Positions 25,484-36,051 of a DNA stretch of 64,000 nt are shown in pieces. A program made the translations under genes and the position numbers. This DNA comes from Marinobacter confluentis (lineage in GTDB: Bacteria > Pseudomonadota > Gammaproteobacteria > Pseudomonadales > Oleiphilaceae): positions 1-64,000 of the forward strand of contig NZ_SRPF01000006.1 of the NCBI RefSeq assembly GCF_004785685.1, given 5' to 3'. Under the pieces are notes generated by a model, which saw only the letters and a list, made by a program, of their open reading frames with translations, searched no databases and was not told where the DNA came from. Each line of letters starts with the position of its first letter. Position 1 is the stretch's first letter.

Positions 25484-26722
25484 TCAACGACCCTTGCCCG
25501 CCATGCCCATGCAGTTTGCGTAGAAAGTGGTGGTGGCGGGCCAGTCCGAAAAAATGCCGATTACCTCCACGTCCTGTGCCAGCACGTCGATGACCGTAAA
25601 CAGATCGCCGTCGTTATTGATGGCGTCGGTCACCGTCTGGAAATACCATCCACCGCCTTCCGCCAGCGGGCCACTGCGCTCCACGGTCCAGGCAATAAGA
25701 TCCAGGCCGGCGTTGCGGGCATTGTTTGCATAAGCCGATGGAACTATGTCGCCGTTATCGTCGAGCGTCAGCATCTTCCAGAGTGCCGGGGCGATAATGT
25801 TTACGCCTCTGGATTCAAGATTCTCCATGTACTGCAATGACGAGGTTTCCGGCATCAGCTCCTCCTGATCCAGAAACACCGCCTGGCGGCCAAATTCCGG
25901 TGTCTCATTGACCCAGAACAGTACATCCTCAAGATTGAAGGACTGCGGCCAGACGTCCTGCGGTTTCACTCCGGCGTCCACGTAGTCCTGAATTATCTGG
26001 CGGGCATAGTCCTGCTTGCTGTAATCGCCTTCAAACGGCATCTCCACCACCGGTGATTTCAGCTCGGGGGTGAATTTCACGCCCAGGCTCTTGAACAGCT
26101 CGATGCTCTCCCGATGAGTCATCAGGGTGCCGCGGCTGGTGTAGAGGTCCGTACGCCAGTCTACAGTGCCACCGAGGTAGTCTTCCGGCGTTGTCGCCAT
26201 GGGATTGAACGCATCCATCTTGCCTTCCAGGGTTCTGAATTCGGCCAGGGTGATATCGCTGGTACGGCATTCCGCCCTCGCTTCCGTGCCCTTTTCCGGG
26301 TCGGCGGGCTCGAAAGGCTGGGTGCATTTGGCGTTCAGCTCCGGCACGGCGACGATGTTGGTGGTGGTGTGCAGATCGTTCTGGGCGTGTCGGCATACCA
26401 GTTCCCGATCTTTGGTGAAGGCCACGTCGCATTCCAGAATGCCTGCGCCCATGCGGGCCGCTGCAATGTAGGATTCCCGGGTGTGTTCAGGAAACTGCAG
26501 TGGCGCACCGCGATGGCCGATGGAAAAGTCTGATGACTGGAACTGTTTCAGGTCACATGACTGCAAGCGCTCTTTCAGCGGACCCTCATCCATGTCAGCG
26601 ACCAGCCAGAACGGGCGGGGTCCTATCTGAATGGAGTCTTTGTCGGGACTGGCCTGGGCGAGGCCGGTCGAGAGTAAAGTGACGGCAGCCAGTAGCCCGT
26701 TGACGAACGTATTCAGCTTCAT
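25484..26722 (-). CDS. Periplasmic glycerophosphodiester phosphodiesterase
   Basis: 412 aa from the ATG at 26722, which has AAGGA upstream; the frame is open for another 680 bases but that part is antisense to yifB. Residues 1-24 form a signal peptide ending ...LAQA. The GDPD TIM barrel starts at about residue 68 with the catalytic [15 protein letters not shown] motif and the metal ligands in [11 protein letters not shown], followed by VCRHAQNDL. It hydrolyses glycerophosphodiesters to glycerol-3-phosphate and an alcohol, a phosphorus and carbon source. An insertion around residues 140-210 ([19 protein letters not shown]) is typical of the larger GlpQ-like forms. Monocistronic. Confidence 0.9.
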   Translation of the reverse strand: MKLNTFVNGLLAAVTLLSTGLAQASPDKDSIQIGPRPFWLVADMDEGPLKERLQSCDLKQFQSSDFSIGHRGAPLQFPEHTRESYIAAARMGAGILECDVAFTKDRELVCRHAQNDLHTTTNIVAVPELNAKCTQPFEPADPEKGTEARAECRTSDITLAEFRTLEGKMDAFNPMATTPEDYLGGTVDWRTDLYTSRGTLMTHRESIELFKSLGVKFTPELKSPVVEMPFEGDYSKQDYARQIIQDYVDAGVKPQDVWPQSFNLEDVLFWVNETPEFGRQAVFLDQEELMPETSSLQYMENLESRGVNIIAPALWKMLTLDDNGDIVPSAYANNARNAGLDLIAWTVERSGPLAEGGGWYFQTVTDAINNDGDLFTVIDVLAQDVEVIGIFSDWPATTTFYANCMGMAGKGR

Positions 26723-26891
26723 GATCAGCTTCCTTGTGAAATGAACAGTGCCAGTGATACAGCATCTACCGGCTGAGTTACCAGATGATGACGTTTGAAT
26801 TTTACCTGCGGCCCGCTGAAGCGAGGTTGCACATTGGACTGAGCCAGACATAATGGTCGCCAAATGATGTCTGAAACCATGGAAGGTTCTC

Positions 26892-28415
26892 ATGTTAGCT
26901 CTGGTCCACACTCGCGCCTGTGTCGGCGTGTCTGCGCCGTCGGTGACGGTGGAAGTGCATCTGTCTGGGGGTTTGCCCGCTCTCTCCATTGTCGGTTTGC
27001 CGGAAACCGGCGTACGCGAGAGCCGGGAACGGGTAAGAAGTGCACTGCTGAATTCCGGTTTTGAATTTCCCGCCAAGCGAATCACCATCAACCTTGCCCC
27101 GGCGGACCTGCCAAAAGAAGGTGGCCGTTTCGATTTGCCGATTGCCCTGGGCATTCTCGCCGCCTCCGGCCAGATTCCGCCCGAAAGCCTAGAGGACATT
27201 GAGTGTCTGGGGGAACTGTCCCTGGATGGCGCTCTACGTCCGCTTAAAGGCGTACTTCCCGCGGTTCTGGCCGCTCGCCGTGAACAGCGCCGGCTGCTGA
27301 TCCCCCTGGCCAATGCCCAGGAAGCCGCCCTGGCCAGCGAGGACGACGTGTTTGCCGCTAACCATTTGCTGGCGGTGTGCGAGCATCTGTCTGACCGGGC
27401 CAAGCTATCGCCCGTAGCGCCCGTGGAATTTGACGGTAGCGCTGCTGAAGCGCCCGATCTGGAGGATGTCCGGGGCCAGAAAGTGCCCAGGCGAGCGTTG
27501 GAAGTAGCCGCTGCTGGCGGTCATAACCTGTTGATGTTTGGGCCGCCGGGCACCGGCAAGAGCATGCTGGCCAGCCGTTTACCCGGTATTCTGCCACCAT
27601 TGACCAACGAGGCGATGCTGGATGTGGCCAGCATCTATTCGGTGGCGGGCCTGGCCGTGCCCGAAGGCAACTGGCATTGCCCGCCATACCGTGCGCCTCA
27701 CCACACGGCGTCATCGGTGGCGATGGTGGGCGGTGGTGGCAGCCCCAGGCCCGGCGAGATTTCCCTAGCGCATCGGGGCGTTTTGTTTCTGGATGAACTC
27801 CCTGAATTCGGCCGCCGGGTGCTCGAGGTGCTGCGCGAACCCATGGAAAGCGGCGAGATCGCCATCAGCCGGGCAGCGCGCCAGGTGGTGTTTCCCGCAA
27901 GGTTCCAGGTGGTCGCTGCGATGAATCCCTGCCCCTGTGGTTATCAGGGCCATCCATCCATTGAATGCCAGTGTACGCCGCAACAGGTGCTGCGTTATCG
28001 GGCAAAAGTCTCCGGGCCGCTGTTGGACCGTTTCGACCTGCATGTGGAAGTCCCCGTACAAAGCCCGCAATTGCTGATGACCGCTGCCAGTGAGAGTGAA
28101 AACAGTGCGTCGGTACGCCAGCGGGTCAATCGTGCCCGTAATCGCCAGAACAGCCGCGGCGCCGTTAATTCCATGCTGGGCGGCCGCGAACTGGACCGCC
28201 ATTGCAAACTGGAGGCGGCCAGTGAATCCCTGCTGACTGGCGCAATGGAACGTCTGGGCCTGTCGGCCCGGGCCCTGCATCGAATTCTGCGGGTGGCCCG
28301 CACCCTGGCCGATCTGGATGATGCGGACGCCATTGCCCAGTCGCACCTGGTGGAAGCGCTGGGCTACCGTAAACTGGACCGGCAACAGTCCCGTAATGCT
28401 CAGGTGTCCGTGTAG
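26892..28415 (+). CDS. comM: YifB/ComM-family Mg-chelatase-like AAA+ ATPase
   Basis: 507 aa. Three parts: an N-terminal Lon-substrate-like domain (residues 1-165, [21 protein letters not shown]), an AAA+ core with Walker [15 protein letters not shown] and Walker [11 protein letters not shown], then a Mg-chelatase C-terminal helical domain from about 410. The [15 protein letters not shown] cysteine cluster is family-typical. In Vibrio and Haemophilus ComM is a hexameric helicase that promotes branch migration during natural transformation. It starts 170 bases from the divergent glycerophosphodiesterase gene. The role in transformation is by homology, although pilT and pilU are also present in this window. 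Confidence 0.92.
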   Translation: MLALVHTRACVGVSAPSVTVEVHLSGGLPALSIVGLPETGVRESRERVRSALLNSGFEFPAKRITINLAPADLPKEGGRFDLPIALGILAASGQIPPESLEDIECLGELSLDGALRPLKGVLPAVLAARREQRRLLIPLANAQEAALASEDDVFAANHLLAVCEHLSDRAKLSPVAPVEFDGSAAEAPDLEDVRGQKVPRRALEVAAAGGHNLLMFGPPGTGKSMLASRLPGILPPLTNEAMLDVASIYSVAGLAVPEGNWHCPPYRAPHHTASSVAMVGGGGSPRPGEISLAHRGVLFLDELPEFGRRVLEVLREPMESGEIAISRAARQVVFPARFQVVAAMNPCPCGYQGHPSIECQCTPQQVLRYRAKVSGPLLDRFDLHVEVPVQSPQLLMTAASESENSASVRQRVNRARNRQNSRGAVNSMLGGRELDRHCKLEAASESLLTGAMERLGLSARALHRILRVARTLADLDDADAIAQSHLVEALGYRKLDRQQSRNAQVSV

Positions 28416-28477
28416 ATCTGATAAACTTGTCATTAAACGAATGAACCAAGCCCGTCCAGGGCGCTTGAGGACATCCG

Positions 28478-29194
28478 ATGAGCGAACAGAACAATGAGTC
28501 CGGCGATTCACCGGTCACCACCCGCAAGGGCGTGCGCAGTTTCGTGCTGCGCCAGGGCCGGATGACCGAAGGTCAGAAAAAAGCCTACGAGCGCAACTGG
28601 CCAAAATACGGCCTGACCCGGGAGCAGGGCATGATCGACCCCCGGGAAATTTTTGGCCGGGACAACATGCTGAACCTGGAAATCGGTTTCGGCATGGGTC
28701 AGTCACTGGCAGACATGGCCGAAGCGGCGCCAGAGCAGGATTTTATTGGCGTTGAAGTGCATCTGCCCGGGGTTGGCGCGCTCTTGAAAGAAGTCGAGGA
28801 TCGTGGACTGGAAAACATCCGGATTTACGCCATCGATGCGAACGATGTGGTGGATCTGTGTCTGCCGGATGCTGCTCTGGATAGAGTCATGGTGTATTTC
28901 CCGGACCCCTGGCCCAAGAAAAAGCATCACAAGCGCCGCCTGGTTCAGCACGATTTCGTCCAGCGCCTGCGCCATAAACTGCGGGTGGGCGGTATTCTTC
29001 ATCTGGCCACAGACTGGGAGAACTATGCCGAGCACATGATGGAAATCATGGGTGAATCCGAAGGCTTCGAGAATTCAGTAGAGCCTGGCGCCTTTGCACC
29101 GCGCCCGGATGAAAGGCCGATGACCAAATTCGAGAAGCGGGGCGAGAACCTGGGCCACGGCGTCTGGGATCTGCTGTTTTACCGTACGAATTGA
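28478..29194 (+). CDS. trmB: tRNA (guanine-N7-)-methyltransferase
   Basis: 238 aa. Methylates N7 of G46 in the tRNA variable loop with S-adenosylmethionine. Features: [14 protein letters not shown] (motif I), [12 protein letters not shown], the [21 protein letters not shown] motif that is diagnostic of TrmB, and the C-terminal [19 protein letters not shown]. An N-terminal extension of about 50 residues precedes the fold. It lies 62 bases after comM on the same strand. Confidence 0.95.
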   Translation: MSEQNNESGDSPVTTRKGVRSFVLRQGRMTEGQKKAYERNWPKYGLTREQGMIDPREIFGRDNMLNLEIGFGMGQSLADMAEAAPEQDFIGVEVHLPGVGALLKEVEDRGLENIRIYAIDANDVVDLCLPDAALDRVMVYFPDPWPKKKHHKRRLVQHDFVQRLRHKLRVGGILHLATDWENYAEHMMEIMGESEGFENSVEPGAFAPRPDERPMTKFEKRGENLGHGVWDLLFYRTN

Positions 29195-29224
29195 TCCGAA
29201 AGGTCGCCCGGGCGGGTTTAGACT

Positions 29225-29749
29225 TCAGCCGTGCGACAGGGGATGACGCCGGGCGGCGCGAAGGATAACAAGCCCGGCCAGCCCCAGAATCAGCCCGGTG
29301 AACTTGGCCAGTGCGCACAGCACGGCTGCCAGGCTCATGGAATCACTGGGCGCATCCAGGTTATTCAGTAAAAACACGTTTTCCGCGATGTCGCTGACAC
29401 CAGCCCCGATAAAAAGCCCCTTGACCCATCGGGAGACCGTGCGTTCGCGCACCCCAGGGCGATCCCGGGAGAGATGCTTCGTCAGCAGCAGAAGGGTGAT
29501 TACGTAGGCGCCCGCAAATGCAAAATCGAGCCAGAGGGATGTTCGGGCTGACGATAGCCCCTGGCCGTTCCAGCTTGCCAGGATTTCGGACGCCTGGTCG
29601 ACCGTGCCCGCCATCTGAAAGCTGATGATGCCCTTCGGGGCCGCACTGGTCTGAAGTGGTTCATTGATGAGCAGCAGAGCGATAAACAGGATCAGGGTAA
29701 CCAGCAGACCCAGGGTGAGGGCTTTGGGAAAATCAGCGGGTATGACCAT
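29225..29749 (-). CDS. Unrecognised four-helix inner-membrane protein
   Basis: 174 aa. Transmembrane segments at about residues 10-30, 68-90, 105-125 and 140-165, with a periplasmic loop of about 35 residues after the first. No cofactor or catalytic motif is visible and I do not recognise the family. The start ATG shares one base with the hemW stop (TAATG), so it is translationally coupled to hemW and is the last gene of the metX-metW-DUF4426-rdgB-hemW run. No direct link to haem or methionine can be read from the sequence. Confidence 0.75.
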   Translation of the reverse strand: MVIPADFPKALTLGLLVTLILFIALLLINEPLQTSAAPKGIISFQMAGTVDQASEILASWNGQGLSSARTSLWLDFAFAGAYVITLLLLTKHLSRDRPGVRERTVSRWVKGLFIGAGVSDIAENVFLLNNLDAPSDSMSLAAVLCALAKFTGLILGLAGLVILRAARRHPLSHG

Positions 29750-30882
29750 TATAAAAAACGCTCCAGCAGGCTGTTCAGGTAGCGTTGGCCAAGCTCGGTG
29801 GCTTGAATGCGGCCGCGCTCCAGCAGGCGATCCGTTCGCAATGCTTCAAGTTTTACCTCAACCACGCTCAGGGGTAAACCTGTACGTTCTGTGAACAGGT
29901 TTTCCGGCACACCCTCCGTCAACCTCAAGGCGTTCATCATGAACTCCAGAGGTAGCTCTTCCTCATCAACCCGTTGGTGACCGGCGGTGCGGCTTCCTAT
30001 CCGGTTCAGATAGGCCTCCGGCTGGCGGGTTTTCCAGAAACGGCGGATTTCCCCGTTTGCCAGTGTCACTTTGCCGTGAGCGCCGGCACCCAGCGCGAGA
30101 TAGTCCCCGAATGCCCAGTAATTCAGATTATGCCGGGAGGCCGAGCCCGGCTGGCTCCAGGCGGATACTTCATAATCACCGTAGCCCCTGCTGCGCAGCA
30201 GCTCTGCGCCCTGGCAGTAGATGTCCCAGAGCCGGTCATCGTCTGGCAGGTCAGGCGGGCGGCTGTAGAACTCGGTGTTGGGCTCCAGGGTGAGCTGGTA
30301 CCAGGACAGATGCGGCGGCGCCCAGTCAATGGCGGCCTGAAGGTCGGCCACCGCCTGCTCCGGGGTCTGGTCCGGCAGGCCGTGCATCAGGTCCAGATTG
30401 AAATTGTCGAAACCGGCCTTGAGCGCAGCCTCTATCGCCCGATGGGCAGCCTGGTCGTCATGAATCCGCCCGAGTGCTTGCAACTGGTGAGGATGGAAGC
30501 TCTGGATGCCCAGCGATAGCCGGTTGATGCCGGCGGCCCGGAAACCGTTGAACCGGCCCTGCTCCATGGTGCCGGGGTTGGCTTCCAGGGTAATCTCGGC
30601 GTTGTCGGCCAGGCGCAGGTGTGCCCGAAGACCTTCAAACAGCCTGTGATAGAAATTCGGCGACATCAGCGAAGGCGTACCACCGCCAATAAAAATGGTC
30701 TGGATCTCGCGGCCCTGAACCAGGGCAAGATCCTGTTGCAGATCGTCCAGAATCGCCTGCAGATAGCTTTGTTCGGGAATATCGCCGGTCAGCGCGTGGG
30801 AATTGAAATCGCAGTAAGGGCACTTCTTCACGCACCAGGGCATGTGCAGGTATAGGCTCAGCGGCGGCGGTTCCGGGCTCAA
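29749..30882 (-). CDS. hemW: Radical SAM haem chaperone HemW
   Basis: 377 aa from a TTG start that overlaps the rdgB stop (TTGA). The radical-SAM cluster motif is C-x3-C-x2-C (Cys17, Cys21, Cys24 in [12 protein letters not shown]), with the GGGTPSLM glycine motif following. The cysteine arrangement and the HemW-type C-terminal domain ([21 protein letters not shown]) distinguish it from HemN coproporphyrinogen dehydrogenase. HemW is thought to insert haem into respiratory proteins. Long annotated in many genomes as oxygen-independent coproporphyrinogen oxidase, which is not supported by its motifs. Confidence 0.9.
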   Translation of the reverse strand: MSPEPPPLSLYLHMPWCVKKCPYCDFNSHALTGDIPEQSYLQAILDDLQQDLALVQGREIQTIFIGGGTPSLMSPNFYHRLFEGLRAHLRLADNAEITLEANPGTMEQGRFNGFRAAGINRLSLGIQSFHPHQLQALGRIHDDQAAHRAIEAALKAGFDNFNLDLMHGLPDQTPEQAVADLQAAIDWAPPHLSWYQLTLEPNTEFYSRPPDLPDDDRLWDIYCQGAELLRSRGYGDYEVSAWSQPGSASRHNLNYWAFGDYLALGAGAHGKVTLANGEIRRFWKTRQPEAYLNRIGSRTAGHQRVDEEELPLEFMMNALRLTEGVPENLFTERTGLPLSVVEVKLEALRTDRLLERGRIQATELGQRYLNSLLERFL

Positions 30883-31481
30883 CGGGCCTCCAGCTGTTCA
30901 AGCAGAAGCGCCAGAGCGCGGCCCCGGTGGCTGATGCGGGCCTTTTCTTCCCGGGTCATCTCGGCGGCACTGGTGTTGGTTTCCGGTGCCAGGAATATCG
31001 GGTCGTACCCGAAGCCGCCTTCGCCTCGCGGCTGCTCCAGCACATACCCGGGCCAGCAGCCGTGGCAGACGATGGGCGTAGGGTCATCGGCGTGGCGCAG
31101 ATACACCAGCACGCAGTGAAACTGGGCCCTACGGTTTTCCGGAGCTACATCTCGCAGGGCGGCCAGCAGGGCGTCCACGTTCTGCTGATCGGTGGCAGAG
31201 TCGCCTGCAAAACGCGCTGAGCGAACGCCGGGCCGACCACCCAGGGCATCCACCGCCAGTCCGGAGTCATCGGCCAGCGCCGGCAGCCCGGTGGCTTTTG
31301 CGGCGTGGCGGGCCTTGATGATGGCATTTTCAATAAAGGTCACCGCCGGTTCTTCGGCTTCACTGACCCCCAACTCGCCCTGGGCAATCGGGGTGAGGTT
31401 CAGCGGGGCAAGCAGTTCCCCGAGCTCGACGATTTTTCCGCGGTTGTTGCTGGCGATTACCAGCCGGTTATCCTGGGTCAT
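30879..31481 (-). CDS. rdgB: XTP/dITP diphosphatase (RdgB/HAM1)
   Basis: 200 aa. Hydrolyses non-canonical purine nucleoside triphosphates (dITP, XTP) to the monophosphates and so prevents their entry into DNA. The family signatures [57 protein letters not shown] and [12 protein letters not shown] are complete. It overlaps hemW by four bases and starts three bases after the DUF4426 stop, so it is part of the same transcript. Confidence 0.95.
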   Translation of the reverse strand: MTQDNRLVIASNNRGKIVELGELLAPLNLTPIAQGELGVSEAEEPAVTFIENAIIKARHAAKATGLPALADDSGLAVDALGGRPGVRSARFAGDSATDQQNVDALLAALRDVAPENRRAQFHCVLVYLRHADDPTPIVCHGCWPGYVLEQPRGEGGFGYDPIFLAPETNTSAAEMTREEKARISHRGRALALLLEQLEAR

Positions 31482-31483
31482 GG

Positions 31484-31930
31484 TCAGTCGTTAAACAGAG
31501 TGTGGGCGAAACGAACCGGTAGATCGCTTTTTGACCCGGTAGGCCTGGCGGTGATCTGGAAAGTCATCAGTTCGGCATTTGAATACTGGTACTCGGCAAT
31601 AAAATACACGGAGTCGCCCTCCTGAATCCGGCGAAAAGCCAGGAATCTGGCCTGCTGAATATCGTTCAGGGCTTTGCCTTCAACCTGGCCGGATACGGTA
31701 CTCATTCCGCCATCCTCGTTCTCGGTCATGATGGCGATATTGACCACCCCGATACTGCGGCTTCGGTTGAGGCCGTTTTCCTTTGCGATTTCAGGCGTCA
31801 GGAAAGTGCTCGGGAAGACACTCCACTGGACCGTATACTCGCCAAAATCCTTGGACCCGGCCTGGCTGATAGTGGTGAATGCCAGCAGGCTCAGGGCGAC
31901 AATGAACCGGCGGATGCTGCTTGGACTCAT
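31484..31930 (-). CDS. DUF4426 secreted protein
   Basis: 148 aa with a clear signal peptide (residues 8-24, [16 protein letters not shown]). The mature part begins [30 protein letters not shown], which is characteristic of the DUF4426 family of periplasmic proteins that sit in the metW-rdgB region in many gammaproteobacteria. Function unknown. The mature domain is mostly beta strand. It lies 18 bases after metW, in the same operon. Confidence 0.85.
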   Translation of the reverse strand: MSPSSIRRFIVALSLLAFTTISQAGSKDFGEYTVQWSVFPSTFLTPEIAKENGLNRSRSIGVVNIAIMTENEDGGMSTVSGQVEGKALNDIQQARFLAFRRIQEGDSVYFIAEYQYSNAELMTFQITARPTGSKSDLPVRFAHTLFND

Positions 31931-31948
31931 AATAGTTCTCCTCTGGGC

Positions 31949-32551
31949 TTACCCGTTCTTGCGGGTGATCCGGTAAATGGCAATCTGCCCCAACATATTC
32001 GGCCAGAGACGACTGAGCCAGTGATCCTGGTGTTCGCCGTCGACCACCGTGCGGTTCAGAATCTGGAAGTCCTTGCGATGACACAGGGCCTCGAAATCCT
32101 TGAACGTGCACAGGTGAATATTCGGGGTGTTGTACCACTTATACGGCAGAGTTTCAGATTCGGGCATACGGCCGCGACGCATCAGGTACCAGCGCAGTTT
32201 CCAGTAGGCGAAATTGGGAAAGGTCACTATGCCTTCGCGGCCGACCCTCATCATTTCGTCCAGCACCATGTCGGGTCGCCGGACCGCCTGCAGTGCCTGG
32301 GTCATCAACACGGTATCAAAGGTATGGTCTTCAAAGTTGCCCAGGCCCTGGGTGTCCAGGTTCTGTTCGATCACCGACACGCCCCGGCCCATGCAGGTGG
32401 TGATGTGGTCCTGGTTGATCTCCAGGCCGAAACCTGTGGCCTGTTTTTCCCGCTGTAAGTAGTCCAGCAGGGTGCCGTCGCCGCAGCCCAGATCCAGCAC
32501 GTGGCTGCCGGAATTGATCCACTGTTCGATGATTTTCAGATCGGTTCTCAT
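31949..32551 (-). CDS. metW: Methionine biosynthesis protein MetW
   Basis: 200 aa from the ATG at 32551, which overlaps the metX stop by four bases; the longer open frame is antisense extension. A class I methyltransferase fold with [17 protein letters not shown] as the SAM loop and [24 protein letters not shown] motifs. MetW acts together with MetX in homoserine acylation in organisms of this group and is required for full activity. The metX-metW arrangement is standard. Confidence 0.93.
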   Translation of the reverse strand: MRTDLKIIEQWINSGSHVLDLGCGDGTLLDYLQREKQATGFGLEINQDHITTCMGRGVSVIEQNLDTQGLGNFEDHTFDTVLMTQALQAVRRPDMVLDEMMRVGREGIVTFPNFAYWKLRWYLMRRGRMPESETLPYKWYNTPNIHLCTFKDFEALCHRKDFQILNRTVVDGEHQDHWLSRLWPNMLGQIAIYRITRKNG

Positions 32552-33696
32552 GCCCCTACCTCCCTGGCGACCCGATCCATATAGGCGGTGAACATGTCGG
32601 TGTAGCGCGGTGTGGGAATCAGAAAGGCATCGTGGCCCCAGGGCGCGTCTATCTCGGCGTAGCTGACCTTGCACCGGGCCGCGATCATGGCATTGACCAG
32701 TTCTTCGGAGCGGGCCGGTGTGAAGCGCCAGTCAGTGCTGAATGACAATACCAGGAACTCGCATCGGGCCTGCTGCAGGGCCCTGGACAGGTCGTTATCG
32801 TGCTCATACGCGGGGTCGAAGTAGTCCAGCGCCCGGGTCATCAGCAGATAGGTATTGGCATCAAAGGTCTCGGAGAAGCGTTCCCCCTGATAGCGCAGGT
32901 AGCTTTCCACCTGGAATTCCGCGTCATAGCCGAACTTGTAGGCCTGGTCCCGCAGTTCCCGACCAAATTTCTCGCCCATCGATGCATCAGACAGATAGGT
33001 AATGTGGCCGACCATTCGGGCCAGCATCAGGCCACGGCGGGGCAGGGTGTTGTGTTCGTAATAGTGGCCATCGTGGAAGTCCGGGTCTGAGGTAATGGCC
33101 TGCCGTGCCACTTCGTTGAAGGCAATGTTCTGGGCGCTGAGCCTGGGGGTGGAGGCAATGACGGCGGCATGACGGATCCGGTCCGGATAGTCGAGGCTCC
33201 ACTGCAGTGCCTGCATGCCGCCCAGGGAACCGCCCACAACCGCCGCCCAGCACTGAATGCCGAGGCGGTCGGCAAGCAGTGCCTGGGACTGTACCCAGTC
33301 CCGCACGGTGATCACCGGGAAATCCGGGCCATAGGGCTTGCCGGTTTCCGGGTTGTTACTGCAAGGGCCGGTGCTGCCGTGGCATCCCCCGAGATTATTC
33401 ACGCTGACCACAAAAAAACGGTTGGTGTCGATGGGCTTGCCAGGGCCGATACAGCTGTCCCACCAGCCCGGTTTGCGGTCATCGGCGCTATGGTAACCGG
33501 CAGCGTGGTGATGGCCACTCAGGGCATGGCAGATCAGTACGGCGTTGCTGGCATCGGCGTTGAGGGTGCCGTAAGTCTCGTACACCAGGTCGTACTGCTC
33601 CAGCGTTCGATTGCACGCCAGGGTGATGGGCGTGTCGAAATGCAGTGTCTGTGGGGTGACTATCCCGACAGAATCCGTTGGCATGGATTCGGGCAT
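32548..33696 (-). CDS. metX: Homoserine O-acyltransferase (MetX family)
   Basis: 382 aa. An alpha/beta-hydrolase-fold enzyme acylating homoserine, the first committed step of methionine synthesis. The nucleophile elbow is [10 protein letters not shown]; the Asp lies in STDWRFTP and the His in PWGHDAFL. Members of this family use acetyl-CoA or succinyl-CoA; Pseudomonas-type enzymes, which also show an Arg in the DWRF segment and pair with MetW, are O-succinyltransferases (MetXS), so succinylation is the likelier activity here. A second ATG lies four codons in. First gene of the operon through hemW. Confidence 0.9.
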   Translation of the reverse strand: MPESMPTDSVGIVTPQTLHFDTPITLACNRTLEQYDLVYETYGTLNADASNAVLICHALSGHHHAAGYHSADDRKPGWWDSCIGPGKPIDTNRFFVVSVNNLGGCHGSTGPCSNNPETGKPYGPDFPVITVRDWVQSQALLADRLGIQCWAAVVGGSLGGMQALQWSLDYPDRIRHAAVIASTPRLSAQNIAFNEVARQAITSDPDFHDGHYYEHNTLPRRGLMLARMVGHITYLSDASMGEKFGRELRDQAYKFGYDAEFQVESYLRYQGERFSETFDANTYLLMTRALDYFDPAYEHDNDLSRALQQARCEFLVLSFSTDWRFTPARSEELVNAMIAARCKVSYAEIDAPWGHDAFLIPTPRYTDMFTAYMDRVAREVGA

Positions 33697-33737
33697 TGGC
33701 GCGACTGGTTCCTGATTCGATCAAGCACCGGAGTTTA

Positions 33738-33757
33738 AAGCCCGCTTTCACGGGCTG
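33738..33757 (-). terminator. Possible terminator after the dynamin-like gene
   Basis: On the minus strand a 6-bp stem (agcccg / cgggct) with a six-base loop is followed by TTTAAAC. The T run is short, so termination may be partial. It lies between the dynamin-like gene and metX. Confidence 0.45.
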
Positions 33758-33813
33758 CAACCGCCGTTGTACGGCCGCCTGCCCAGGGGACTCTGATCAC
33801 AGGCTGTTACGGA

Positions 33814-35790
33814 TCACAGTGCGCCGGAGAGATTGACCACTTTCTGCTGGATCATGGTCGGTGCCGGCTTGCGAATCTGTTTGTGCATGGCATCCACCAG
33901 TTCCAGCTGACGCTTCAGGTCTGTGATGGCATTGTGCAGGCGTTCGCGTTCTGCGCGGCCATCGCGGTCGTTCCTTACCATGTCCCGCAGGCGGCGAATC
34001 TGGTGCTCCAGCAGCTGCTTCTGCTCCATGGAATACTGCATGATCGGCAACATGGCTTCTGACGGCCACCGCTCGACGTCAGCACGGACGCGCTGGTGCA
34101 GGGTCCTGGCTTCACTCACCATCACGTTGAAGAAGCGCTTCACCAGAATGGACTGTTCAGTCAGCAGGTTAGCCGGGCTGATCCGGAAGCGGCGGGCTTT
34201 CTTGCGGAGCTCGCGAATGGCGATTACGTGGCGCCCGGAACGCAGGGGTATCGGTTCCAGATGCCGGGCCCGGGTATCCTCGTTGTAGCGACGGTAAATA
34301 GCGCTGACCATTTTCTCTGCCAGCCGCCCTTCACTCATCAGGTTGTTCAGGTCGCTTTCCAGCAGCTCGAAAAAGTTTTCCATGCTGCGGTTCATGCCGA
34401 GGGTGGTCCAGCTGCTGGACATCTGTTTGCGGATGGCTTCCGCGTGGCTTTCGAAGCGGTCGCCGCTGACCAGCTGCTTCAGGGCTTCGCCCTGGGAATC
34501 CATCAGTCGCCGGCTTGAACGCAGGGTAATCAGCTTCTTGTAATAGAACTCATAATCACGCTGGGCGCGGTCAGCCAGCAGGCGAACGGCCTTTTTGTCC
34601 ACCGTAGCGCCCGAGCAGGCCTGGATTTCTTCATTCAGCGCATCCAGTCGGTTCTGCATGGCTGCCTGGCTGTTCTGCAGCATACCCAGCAGGTCGTTGA
34701 TCAGGTTCTGGGTGATCAACTGCTCCTTGTGCATCAGAATTCGCTGGATGATCAGTTGTTCAAGCTGGCCAAGGTTCGAGCGCTCGAACAGCTCGGTATC
34801 CTTGCGGACCCTGGCTGTCAGTCCCTGTTTGGCGGACAGCGGAATAACGTCTTTCTCACGCATGCCGAGGTGATCAGCGGTGTAGCTGCGAATCCTGTCG
34901 ATGGCATCCTGAGTGTACTTTTCGCCCTGCAGGTCGTCCCAGAGCACGTCGATCTTGTTCAAAACCGCAAACCGACCCGCCCGGTGGTCGGCATGTTCGG
35001 TGTCTATGTGCTCTCGCCAGATGGTCATGTCGCTGGCGGTCACGCCGGTGTCGGCGCTGAGCAGAAATACCACCGCGTGGGCCCGGGGCAGCATGCTGAT
35101 GGTCAGTTCGGGCTCGGAGCCCAGGGCGTTGAGGCCCGGGGTATCCAGAATGCGCAGGCCGCGCTCAAACAGGGGGTGGCGGATGCTGACCTGCGCGTTG
35201 CGCCAGGCGGGGACCAGAACCTGGCCAGGCTGGGCACGGTCGTTCTCCAGCATGTCCTCGTCGAAACCGAGTTTACGGGCTTCTGCGGGAGTAACGCTTT
35301 TCACCCGGGCCACTTCTGCCAGTACTTCCCGCATGACCTGGGGGTCGCGCTCGTCCAGGTCATGCTTTACCCAGCGTTCGGGCTGCTTGCGCAGTTGCTG
35401 CAGGGAAAGTTCACCGGTGCGGGTTTCAATGGGCAGAAGGAGCAGATAGTTGCTGTTGCTGTTGCGGTCAAAGAACAGCTCAGTCGGGCACATGGTGGTC
35501 CGGCCCGCCTGGGATGGCAGCATACGCTGACCATAGTCGGAGAAAAACAGCGCGTTGATCAGCTCGGTTTTGCCACGGGAATATTCGCCCACAAACGCAA
35601 TGGTGAGCTCGTCTTCAACCAGCAGTTCCAGGCCGTTGCGGATGCGGGTGCTTATGTCATCGGAGAACAGGTTGTTGTCCTGAAGCCATAGGCGATAGCG
35701 GCCGATCTGCCGGATCAGTTCTTTTTTCCATCCGTGATAGGCCTCTACCTGATGGGACAGGGTGCCATTGAGAGAGCTGTTCTTGCTCAT
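33814..35790 (-). CDS. Bacterial dynamin-like GTPase
   Basis: 658 aa. A dynamin-type G domain with G1 GEYSRGKT (68-75), G2 in RTTMCPTE (97-104), G3 DTPGLN (216-221) and G4 NKID (278-281), all intact. Residues 330-460 and 560-640 are predicted long helices (coiled-coil stalk). There is no hydrophobic paddle or transmembrane segment, unlike mitofusin-like bacterial members, and no paired second dynamin gene beside it. Bacterial dynamins remodel or protect membranes, or act in phage and stress responses, but the role of this single-gene type is unknown. Monocistronic, between metX and yggT. Confidence 0.88.
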   Translation of the reverse strand: MSKNSSLNGTLSHQVEAYHGWKKELIRQIGRYRLWLQDNNLFSDDISTRIRNGLELLVEDELTIAFVGEYSRGKTELINALFFSDYGQRMLPSQAGRTTMCPTELFFDRNSNSNYLLLLPIETRTGELSLQQLRKQPERWVKHDLDERDPQVMREVLAEVARVKSVTPAEARKLGFDEDMLENDRAQPGQVLVPAWRNAQVSIRHPLFERGLRILDTPGLNALGSEPELTISMLPRAHAVVFLLSADTGVTASDMTIWREHIDTEHADHRAGRFAVLNKIDVLWDDLQGEKYTQDAIDRIRSYTADHLGMREKDVIPLSAKQGLTARVRKDTELFERSNLGQLEQLIIQRILMHKEQLITQNLINDLLGMLQNSQAAMQNRLDALNEEIQACSGATVDKKAVRLLADRAQRDYEFYYKKLITLRSSRRLMDSQGEALKQLVSGDRFESHAEAIRKQMSSSWTTLGMNRSMENFFELLESDLNNLMSEGRLAEKMVSAIYRRYNEDTRARHLEPIPLRSGRHVIAIRELRKKARRFRISPANLLTEQSILVKRFFNVMVSEARTLHQRVRADVERWPSEAMLPIMQYSMEQKQLLEHQIRRLRDMVRNDRDGRAERERLHNAITDLKRQLELVDAMHKQIRKPAPTMIQQKVVNLSGAL

Positions 35791-35951
35791 CCTGGAATCC
35801 TTCTGCGCGACTTGCGGGCGACGACAATGATTCGGTAAACGGCGAACCGCTTAAAACAGTGCGTGAAATATAGCTAAGGTTACGGCTTTTTCATCAAAAG
35901 TCTTTAGGAGTTGTGCAAAGCCCGAGATTGGCAGGGTTTGTTAAGACACAA

Positions 35952-35989
35952 TAAAAAGGCAGCCAAATCAATCAGGTGAAGTGGCTGCC
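35952..35989 (-). terminator. Terminator of the yggS-proC-yggT operon
   Basis: On the minus strand an 8-bp stem (ggcagcca / tggctgcc) with a loop of about 16 bases is followed by five T residues. It lies 60 bases after the yggT stop. The rest of 35791-36051 contains nothing else that I recognise. Confidence 0.8.
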
Positions 35990-36051
35990 AGGAATATTGC
36001 GGATATTATTTACTTTGTAACAAAGTGTGTTTCTGGGAACTGGCCCACATT

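Noticed and set aside
26723..27403. N-terminal extension of the glycerophosphodiesterase frame
   Set aside because: It runs antisense into comM. The signal peptide and AAGGA site place the start at 26722.
33697..33813. SAM riboswitch before metX
   Set aside because: No SAM-I or SAM-II pattern was seen; the short hairpin is better read as the end of the dynamin-like transcript.
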